This document shows, piece by piece, positions 53,665 through 64,000 of a DNA stretch of 64,000 nt. Within the stretch, counting starts at the first letter, position 1, and every line of letters begins with the position of its first letter. This DNA is from Thermus thermophilus (lineage in GTDB: Bacteria > Deinococcota > Deinococci > Deinococcales > Thermaceae), in assembly GCF_019974155.1 (NCBI RefSeq), contig NZ_AP025158.1, forward strand, positions 248,001 to 312,000. Reading direction: 5' to 3'. The notes under the pieces are model-generated. The model was not told where the DNA came from. It saw only the letters and a list, made by a program, of their open reading frames with translations, and made no database searches. The position numbers were made by a program, and so were the translations under genes.

Positions 53665-54090
53665 ATGCGGTGGCTCGTCGGCCTCCTCCTCCTCGCCCAG
53701 GCGGTCCTGGGCCAGGGGGAGGCCGACGGGCCGGTGGCTTCTCCGTCAGGAGCCCACCTGGCGGAGCGGGCGCTTTTCCGCTGCCTCGAGGTCCTCAAGG
53801 GCCTCGAGGTCCAGGCCTTCTACCGGGAGGGGCCGGGCCTCCTCGTCCTCCTCGGGCGGGAGCGGTCCCTCCTCGTTTTGGCCCTGGAGGGGGGAAGGCT
53901 TTGGCCCCACCCGCGGCCGCCCCGGGGGAGGCCCCTGCCCAAGCGGCCCTTTCCTTTCCTGCGGGAGCTCACCCTGGCCCCCTGGGTGCTGGAGGTGGAG
54001 GGGGAGTACCGCTGCTTCGTCCTCCACCGCGGGCGGGTGGTGGGGATCCTCCGCCTGGACCAGGACCTCCGCCCCCTGCCCCTCTTTTAG
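53665..54090 (+). CDS. Small exported protein of unknown function
   Basis: 141 residues with a signal peptide (MRWLVGLLLLAQAVLGQ). Mature sequence is beta-rich with Arg/Pro-rich middle and two cysteines, in LFRCLEV and EYRCFVL, that could form a disulfide. Starts 7 nt after the previous gene and ends the signalling operon just before a double repeat element. Family unknown. Confidence 0.62.
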   Translation: MRWLVGLLLLAQAVLGQGEADGPVASPSGAHLAERALFRCLEVLKGLEVQAFYREGPGLLVLLGRERSLLVLALEGGRLWPHPRPPRGRPLPKRPFPFLRELTLAPWVLEVEGEYRCFVLHRGRVVGILRLDQDLRPLPLF

Positions 54091-54112
54091 GCCGGGCAAA
54101 GGGGGTGGGGAG

Positions 54113-54146
54113 GCCCTTTGGGGCCCCCGCCGCGGCGGGGGGCTTA
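54113..54146 (+). repeat. Isolated tail of the Thermus hairpin repeat
   Basis: TTTGGGGCC followed by the 16-bp palindrome CCCCGCCGCGGCGGGG (54125-54140) and GGCTTA, as in the tail of the copy at 45403, but with no head. It joins tail-to-tail with the next, reversed copy. Confidence 0.75.
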
Positions 54147-54247
54147 AGTACCCCACCGCGGCGAAAGCCGCGGTGGGGGCCCCAAGAGGACCTTCCCAAG
54201 CCTTATTTCGGGCGACCCATGTTGCGAAATCCACGTGCAGCCACTTA
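54145..54247 (-). repeat. Thermus hairpin repeat, reversed copy with inverted hairpin
   Basis: Reading the minus strand: TAAGTGGCTGCACGTGGATT head, same middle as the copy at 21183 and a 12-bp hairpin, ending GTACTTA. In this orientation the loop is TTTC rather than GAAA, so the hairpin is flipped relative to the head compared with the other copies. Confidence 0.88.
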
Positions 54248-54309
54248 GCCTTGGCCCCGGCATGTGCTAAGCTTTTCTCCGTGTGCCCCTTGGGGGCTTG
54301 GGAGGAGCC

Positions 54310-54930
54310 ATGGAGTACCGTTTGAAAGCGTACTACCGCGAGGGAGAGAAGCCGTCGGCCCTCAGGCGGGCGGGCAAGCTGCCTGGGGTCATGTACAACC
54401 GGCACCTGAACCGGAAGGTCTACGTGGACCTGGTGGAGTTTGACAAGGTCTTCCGCCAGGCCTCCATCCACCACGTCATCGTCCTGGAGCTTCCCGACGG
54501 CCAGAGCCTGCCCACCTTGGTCCGCCAGGTGAACCTGGACAAGCGGCGTCGGCGCCCCGAGCACGTGGACTTCTTCGTCCTTTCCGACGAGCCGGTGGAG
54601 ATGTACGTGCCCCTCCGCTTCGTGGGCACCCCGGCCGGGGTGCGGGCGGGCGGCGTGCTCCAGGAGATCCACCGGGACATCCTGGTGAAGGTCTCCCCCC
54701 GGAACATCCCCGAGTTCATTGAGGTGGACGTGAGCGGCCTGGAGATCGGCGACAGCCTCCACGCCTCCGATCTCAAGCTGCCTCCGGGGGTGGAGCTCGC
54801 CGTCTCTCCCGAGGAGACCATCGCCGCCGTGGTCCCGCCCGAGGACGTGGAGAAGCTCGCCGAGGAGGCGGCGGCCGAGGTGGTGGAGCCCGAGGTCATC
54901 AAGAAGGGCAAGGAAGAGAAAGAGGAGTAG
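54310..54930 (+). CDS. rplY: 50S ribosomal protein bL25 (TL5/CTC family)
   Basis: 206-residue two-domain 5S rRNA-binding protein: N-terminal L25 domain (about 1-90) and C-terminal CTC beta domain (about 95-185), with a charged tail. The length matches Thermus TL5. GGAGGAG precedes the ATG. A possible TAAGCT -10 box at 54268-54273 would pair with TTAGCC whose first bases are the end of the repeat. Followed after 15 nt by pth. Confidence 0.95.
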   Translation: MEYRLKAYYREGEKPSALRRAGKLPGVMYNRHLNRKVYVDLVEFDKVFRQASIHHVIVLELPDGQSLPTLVRQVNLDKRRRRPEHVDFFVLSDEPVEMYVPLRFVGTPAGVRAGGVLQEIHRDILVKVSPRNIPEFIEVDVSGLEIGDSLHASDLKLPPGVELAVSPEETIAAVVPPEDVEKLAEEAAAEVVEPEVIKKGKEEKEE

Positions 54931-54945
54931 CCCAAGGGTCCGGGC

Positions 54946-55497
54946 GTGTTCCTGGTGGTGGGCCAGGGGAACCCGGGGGAGCGGTACGCCCGCACCCGGC
55001 ACAACCTCGGCTTCATGGTCCTGGACCGCCTGGGCCTTTCCTTCCGCCCCCGGGGGGAGGCGCTCGTGGCGGAGGCGGAGGGCGGGTTGTTCCTCAAGCC
55101 CCTCACCTACTACAACCTCACGGGGCAGGCGGTGGCCCCCCTCGCCCGCTTTTACAAGATCCCTCCCGAGCGGATCCTGGTGGTCCACGATGAGATGGAC
55201 CTCCCTTTGGGGCGGATCCGCTTCAAGGCCGGGGGGAGCGCCGCCGGGAACCGGGGCGTGCTCTCCATAGAGGAGGCCCTGGGCACCCGGGCCTTTCATC
55301 GCCTGCGCCTCGGCATTGGGAAGCCCCCGGACCCTTCCCGGGGGGCGGAGTACGTGCTCTCTCCCTTCCGCGAGGAGGAGCTTTCCGTGGTGGAGCGGGT
55401 CCTCGAGGCGGCCAAGGAGGCGGTCTGGTGCTGGGTGCGGGAGGGCCTTCCCCCCTGCGCCGGGCGCTTCAACGGCCTGGACCTCTCCTTGGGGTAA
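54946..55497 (+). CDS. pth: Peptidyl-tRNA hydrolase
   Basis: 183 residues; recycles peptidyl-tRNA. Catalytic histidine in TRHNLGF and the GNPGERY, PLTYYNLTG, HDEMDLPLGRIRF motifs are present. The usual GGHNGLxSI segment reads AAGNRGVLSI, so the second active-site histidine and asparagine are replaced. GTG start. Forms the common rplY-pth pair; ddl follows after 9 nt. Confidence 0.93.
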   Translation: MFLVVGQGNPGERYARTRHNLGFMVLDRLGLSFRPRGEALVAEAEGGLFLKPLTYYNLTGQAVAPLARFYKIPPERILVVHDEMDLPLGRIRFKAGGSAAGNRGVLSIEEALGTRAFHRLRLGIGKPPDPSRGAEYVLSPFREEELSVVERVLEAAKEAVWCWVREGLPPCAGRFNGLDLSLG

Positions 55498-56466
<969 letters not shown>

Positions 56467-56507
56467 GCGCCCCTCGGGCATTCCCTGCCCGCTTGGGCCA
56501 GCCCGGG

Positions 56508-58451
<1,944 letters not shown>

Positions 58452-58553
58452 TTAAAAATGGGGGGTCTTCCCGCCTAAGCCCGGAGGGTTTATGGGACTG
58501 GGGCCAATGTGCGGCCCTTTTCTGCCCGGGCGTTTCCCGGGTATCCTGCGCCC

Positions 58554-58923
58554 ATGGTTTGGGTGCTTCTGCACGCTTCCCTTGGCCTCTTCCTCCTTTT
58601 GGCGGTGCCCGCCTTGGCCCTCGTGGGCCTTTGGGGCTTTTTCCGCCCCCTTCCTCCCCGCTTTTACGCCTTTCTCCGGGGGGTGGCTTGGGTGGCCATC
58701 CTCCAGGTCCTCCTAGGCTTCCTCCTCTTCCTCCAGGGGCTAAGGCCTAAAGACGGCCTCCACCTCCTCTACGGCCTCCTCCTCGCCGCCGGCCTCCACT
58801 ACCTGGGGGGCCTCGAGCCCGGGGGGTGGTTCTACCGGGGCCTCAAGGACCCGCCCAAGCGCCCCGAGGTCTTCGTGGCCCTGGGGCTCCTCTTCTGCGT
58901 GGGGCTCGTCCTTCGGGTGTACT

Positions 58924-58937
<14 letters not shown>
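58554..58937 (+). CDS. Small four-helix membrane protein
   Basis: 127 residues with four predicted transmembrane helices (about 2-22, 38-58, 66-82, 104-122) and short loops; no family recognised, no cofactor motif. ATG 58554 is preferred because TATCCT lies 6 nt upstream; the open frame extends to 58509. Its 3' end overlaps the restriction endonuclease gene by 14 nt on the opposite strand. Confidence 0.65.
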
Positions 58938-60934
<1,997 letters not shown>

Positions 60935-62122
60935 TTAGCGGATTATACCGAGCTTCCGTCCCACCTTGGCGTAGGCCTCGAGGGCCCTATCCAGCATCTC
61001 CTTCGTGTGGGCGGCGGTGACGATGTTGCGGATCCTCGCCTTCCCCCGGGGCACGGTGGGGAAGCCGATGCCCACGGCGAAGACCCCTTCCTCCAGGAGG
61101 AGGCGGCTCGCCTCAAAGGCCAGGGGGGCCTCGCCGAAGAGCACCGGGGTGATGGGGGTCTCGCTCCCCAGGGTGTCGTAGCCCAGGCGGGCGAGCTCCC
61201 GCTTGAAGTAGCGGGTGTTCTCCCAGAGCCTTTCCACCCGCTCGGGCTCCTTCTCTATCAGCTCCAAGGCCCCAAGAAGCGCCCCCACCACCGCCGGGGG
61301 GTGGCTCGTGGAGAAGAGGAAGGGCCTGGCCTTGTTGATGAGGAGGTCCTTGAGCTCCCGGGCCCCCGCGGCGTACCCCCCGATCCCCGCCCAGGCCTTG
61401 GAGAGGGTGGCCACCTGAATGACGTCGGGGTCCTGGTGGAAGCCGAAGTGGTGGACCGTGCCTTTCCCCTTCTCCCCGAGGACCCCCGAGCCGTGGGCGT
61501 CGTCCACGTAGACCACCGCCCCGTACTTCTTGGCCAGGGGGACGATTTTGTCCAGGGGGGCGATGTCCCCGTCCATGGAGAAGACCCCGTCGGTGACGAT
61601 GAGCTTGAGCCCGTCGGTGTCGTGGGCCTTGAGGAGCTCCTCCAGGTGGGCCACGTCCGCGTGGCGAAAGACCACCCGGGTGGCCTTGGTGAGGCGGAGG
61701 CCGTCAATGATGCTGGCGTGGTTCAGCTCGTCGGAGAAGACCACGTCCCCCTCCTTGAGGAGGGCCCCCAGCACCCCCTGGTTGGCGGTGAAGCCCGACT
61801 GGAGGACGAGGGCGCTTTCCGTGCCCTTGAAGCGGGCCAGGGCCTCCTCCAGCTCCAGGTGGTAGGTGAAGGTGCCGGCGATGGTGCGCACCGCCCCGCT
61901 TCCCGCCCCCCACTTTTCCAGGTACTGCCGGGCCTTCTCCTTGAGGTAGGGGTGGTTGGCGAAGCCGAGGTAGTTGTTGGAAGCGAGGTTCACCACCTCC
62001 CGCCCCTCCACCCGGGTGACGGGCTCCTGGGGGGCCTCGAGGACCTTGGGGGAGATGTAAAGCCCCTCCCGCTTGAGCCTTTCCAGCTCCTCGCGGACGC
62101 GTGCGCGCAAGTCCAGGCTCAT
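60935..62122 (-). CDS. kbl: Glycine C-acetyltransferase / alpha-oxoamine synthase
   Basis: 395-residue PLP enzyme of the alpha-oxoamine synthase family, normally condensing glycine and acetyl-CoA to 2-amino-3-ketobutyrate; the Thermus enzyme is known for broad substrate use, including pimeloyl-CoA (biotin route). ASNNYLGFANHP, YVDDAHGSG (D207, H210) and PLP lysine K242 (TLSKAWAG). ATG 62122 set by the family; TTAGAT 6 nt upstream. Its stop codon is immediately next to the methylase ATG. Confidence 0.92.
   Translation of the reverse strand: MSLDLRARVREELERLKREGLYISPKVLEAPQEPVTRVEGREVVNLASNNYLGFANHPYLKEKARQYLEKWGAGSGAVRTIAGTFTYHLELEEALARFKGTESALVLQSGFTANQGVLGALLKEGDVVFSDELNHASIIDGLRLTKATRVVFRHADVAHLEELLKAHDTDGLKLIVTDGVFSMDGDIAPLDKIVPLAKKYGAVVYVDDAHGSGVLGEKGKGTVHHFGFHQDPDVIQVATLSKAWAGIGGYAAGARELKDLLINKARPFLFSTSHPPAVVGALLGALELIEKEPERVERLWENTRYFKRELARLGYDTLGSETPITPVLFGEAPLAFEASRLLLEEGVFAVGIGFPTVPRGKARIRNIVTAAHTKEMLDRALEAYAKVGRKLGIIR
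60942..60947 (-). promoter_or_regulatory. Leaderless promoter of the TthHB8I methylase (-10)
   Basis: TATAAT on the minus strand, 7 nt from the methylase ATG and inside the last codons of kbl. A -35 within kbl is weak. Confidence 0.6.
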
Positions 62123-62219
62123 GGCCTTATCTAACCGCCTTGGCCCCGGGGCTGTCCAGGGCCTCACCTTCCTCTGACCGAAAAGCGCTACCCTAGGGAT
62201 GGGAGGTGGTAGCGGTTCC

Positions 62220-63137
62220 ATGAGGGCCGAGCTGCAAGCCGAAACCGAGGCCGAGCGCCTGGAGCGCCGGGCGAAGCTCCACGAACTCCTCCACCGCTTG
62301 CGGGGGGAGCCGAACGTCCTCCTTCCCTTCCACCAGGCCCTGGCGCTGAGGCCCAGAGGGGAGCGCCATCTGGGCCTCAGGACCATTGAGGTGGACAAGG
62401 TGGTGGGCTCCGTGGACCGCTACGAGGACTTTGACCACCGCTTCCTCCCCAAAACCCCCCACACCCTGGAGCGCTGGAAGCGCCTCCGCGCCCTCCAGCT
62501 TGAAGGGGTGGAGTTTCCCCCCATAGAGGTCTACCAGGTGGGGGAGGCCTACTTCGTGAAGGACGGGAACCACCGGGTGGCCCTGGCCAAGGCCACGGGG
62601 CAGAAGTTCATTGACGCTTACGTCATCGCTCTGGACGTCCCCGTGCCCGTGGAGCCCGGGGACACGCCCAAAGACCTCCTCCTCAAGGCGGAGTACGCCC
62701 ACTTCCTGGAGAAGACGCGGCTCAAGGAGCTCCTTCCCGAGGCGGAGGAGATCCGCTTCACCACCTTGGGCCGCTACGACCTCCTCCTGGACCACATCGC
62801 CACCCGCCGCTACTTCAAGGGGCTGGAGGAGGGCCGGGAGATCCCTTGGGAGGAGGCGGTGGTGGACTGGTACGAGAACCTCTACAAGCCCACGGTGGAG
62901 GCCATCCGCCGCCTGGGCCTCCTCAGGGACTTCCCGGGCCGCACCGAGGCCGACCTCTACCTCTGGGTCATGGACCACCGCTACTTCCTGGCCCAGGAGC
63001 TCGGGGTGGACCCCGGTCCCGAAGGGGCGGCGGAGAGCTACGAAGCCCGCTTCGGGGGCGTGTGGAAGCGGCTTGGCGGGGGGCTTAAGCGCCAGTTGAA
63101 GGCTTTTTTCTTGGCGAAGGGAAAGGAGAAATTCTAG
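62220..63137 (+). CDS. ParB-motif protein of unknown function
   Basis: 305-residue protein. After a charged helical start, residues about 50-120 resemble a ParB/sulfiredoxin-like nucleotide-binding fold: TIEVDKVVGSVDRYEDF, then PPIEVYQVGEAYFVKDGNHRVALAKA with the DGNHR signature. No helix-turn-helix is obvious; the rest is helical with many aromatic and acidic residues. It lacks a ParA neighbour and CTPase box, so a role in partitioning is doubtful. GGGAGG at 62201-62206 supports ATG 62220; ATG 62199 is possible. Confidence 0.68.
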   Translation: MRAELQAETEAERLERRAKLHELLHRLRGEPNVLLPFHQALALRPRGERHLGLRTIEVDKVVGSVDRYEDFDHRFLPKTPHTLERWKRLRALQLEGVEFPPIEVYQVGEAYFVKDGNHRVALAKATGQKFIDAYVIALDVPVPVEPGDTPKDLLLKAEYAHFLEKTRLKELLPEAEEIRFTTLGRYDLLLDHIATRRYFKGLEEGREIPWEEAVVDWYENLYKPTVEAIRRLGLLRDFPGRTEADLYLWVMDHRYFLAQELGVDPGPEGAAESYEARFGGVWKRLGGGLKRQLKAFFLAKGKEKF

Positions 63138-63157
63138 CGGCCCGAATTGCCGTGTCA

Positions 63158-63171
63158 AGTGCATATGCACT
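63158..63171. promoter_or_regulatory. 14-bp palindrome upstream of the lipoprotein gene
   Basis: AGTGCATATGCACT, a perfect and AT-richer palindrome in the 121-nt gap before the CsgG-like gene. Candidate operator; no -10/-35 pair could be assigned with confidence in this gap. Confidence 0.4.
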
Positions 63172-63258
63172 CGCTTCTCTTTGGTTTTCCCCTTAGGCTC
63201 ACCCTAGCCCCAAGCTGTGTGGGGTAAAGTCAAGGGTCAAAAGGGAGGTGAGCCTACA

Positions 63259-64000
63259 GTGAAGAGGGCTTGGTTTCTTCTGAGCGCTTTTGCCCTGGCC
63301 GCTTGCGCACCCCAGGTGACGACCAAGGTGGATTCGGGGCTTTCCCCGGACAACCCTTATGCCACCTACACGGGGCCTCGGGCGAAGGTAGTTGTGGCTT
63401 CATTCCCGTGTAAGGCGGAAAAGTGCGGTCCTGGTGTGGATTCGTCCCAAGTGGGTGCGGCCGTTTTGGGTAAGCTTTTCGGCATCGAGGTGTCCACCAG
63501 CAAGGGCGATGTTGGGGCTGGGATTGCCGATATGCTTACCACTGCTCTTATTAACTCCAACCACTTTATCGTCTACGAGCGCTCTATCCTAGATCAGCTG
63601 CAAAAAGAGAGCCAAATCGGCAATCAGGCTCAGCAACTGCAGGGGGCGGAGATTTTGATCACCGGGACCATCACTGCCTTTGAGCCGGACGCCGGCGGTA
63701 CCCGTGGTGGAGGCGGTGGGTTAATTGGAGGCCTCTTGGGAGCCGTTACGGGAGGTCAAAAGAAGGCCTACGTGGCCGTGGACTTCCGTGCGGTGGATGT
63801 TCGCACGGGAGCTGTGGTGGCCGCCTTCCGGGTGGAGGGAGAGGCTTCGGACACGGACTTTGGGGGCTTGCTTGGGGCCTTGGTACCCGGGGCTGCCTTG
63901 GGTGGCGCTTTGAGCCAGTACCAGAAAACCCCCATGGGTAAGGCCTTGGCTGTGATGGTGGGCAAGGCGGTTGAAGAGCTGATCCGTCGCATCCCCCCCT
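63259..64000 (+). CDS. CsgG-like outer-membrane lipoprotein (3' partial)
   Basis: Open from GTG 63259 to the window end, 247 residues seen. Signal peptide with lipobox LAAC (C16) predicts a lipoprotein. The mature part resembles the CsgG domain: VVVASFPC, DMLTTALINSNHFIVYERSILDQL, AEILITGTITAFEP, and VDFRAVDVRTGAVVAAFRVEGEA, with a Gly-rich insertion (residues about 153-172). Good Shine-Dalgarno sequence GGGAGGTGA. Third codon positions hold far more A/T than in neighbouring genes, suggesting acquisition. Curli-type secretion pore or a general envelope role; no curli genes are visible. Confidence 0.72.
   Translation, partial: MKRAWFLLSAFALAACAPQVTTKVDSGLSPDNPYATYTGPRAKVVVASFPCKAEKCGPGVDSSQVGAAVLGKLFGIEVSTSKGDVGAGIADMLTTALINSNHFIVYERSILDQLQKESQIGNQAQQLQGAEILITGTITAFEPDAGGTRGGGGGLIGGLLGAVTGGQKKAYVAVDFRAVDVRTGAVVAAFRVEGEASDTDFGGLLGALVPGAALGGALSQYQKTPMGKALAVMVGKAVEELIRRIPP

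Noticed and set aside
62199-63137. Chromosome-partitioning ParB
   Set aside because: No ParA neighbour, no helix-turn-helix and no CTPase box pattern; only the DGNHR motif is shared.

Overview
The window is a GC-rich, gene-dense stretch of a Thermus chromosome, most probably Thermus thermophilus and close to strain HB8. Support comes from the very high GC content with G/C-biased third codon positions, many GTG/TTG starts, frequent leaderless promoters, a TaqI/TthHB8I-type restriction-modification pair near the right end, an agmatine-forming arginine decarboxylase, a TL5/CTC-type ribosomal protein L25 and a long-form TrmB. No rRNA, tRNA, CRISPR array, insertion sequence or replication origin was seen. 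No gene-free stretch exceeds about 220 bases; the larger gaps (9930-10029, 21168-21357, 27241-27410, 54091-54309) hold copies of a hairpin repeat.

Layout. 1-7224: end of a maltose/trehalose-type importer (malF partial, malG), a HEPN/MNT (HepT-MntA) toxin-antitoxin pair embedded in the run, a GH13 neopullulanase-like enzyme, a small unknown protein and mutS2. 7199-11112: LOG-family protein, murI, divergent metK, membrane GGDEF cyclase. 11158-16421 (minus): M24 peptidase, then prs, alpha/beta hydrolase, DUF72 protein and speA tightly packed. 16504-21167: A-type Fe-S carrier, then a peptide ABC importer (binding protein, two permeases, no ATPase). 21358-26580 (minus): metalloenzyme, then fbpA-fbpB-fbpC iron importer with truA. 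26650-30437: a membrane gene split by one in-frame TAG, OsmC, a zinc-ribbon/MBL/rhodanese run and Hsp20. 30479-42128: C-S lyase, trmB, mtaB, HIT, phosphoesterase, bifunctional nuclease, two phosphoribosyltransferases, HAD, 5-FTHF cyclo-ligase, FmdB-like, two DUF192 proteins, tmk, NIF3, S9 peptidase. 42189-45405: ybaB-recR followed by three Roadblock/LC7 genes (the last fused to DUF3467), divergent from hemB. 45491-54090: MFS pump, a large unknown protein, and a six-gene signalling operon (PP2C phosphatase, Ser/Thr kinase with NHL propeller, response regulator, histidine kinase, two exported proteins). 54310-58937: rplY, pth, ddl, gyrB, small membrane protein. 58924-64000: TthHB8I-like R and M genes, kbl, a ParB-motif protein and the start of a CsgG-like lipoprotein.

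The most noteworthy points are: (i) a dispersed hairpin element (five copies plus one tail) whose ends supply the stop codons of neighbouring genes; (ii) compact bidirectional leaderless promoters with shared, nearly symmetrical -10 boxes; (iii) the coupled Hanks-kinase/two-component operon; (iv) the Roadblock cluster with an LC7-DUF3467 fusion carrying a strong internal start; (v) the HepT-MntA module inside a sugar-utilisation operon; (vi) the single amber codon splitting an otherwise intact membrane gene. Family assignments rest on motifs read by eye; no database search was run.
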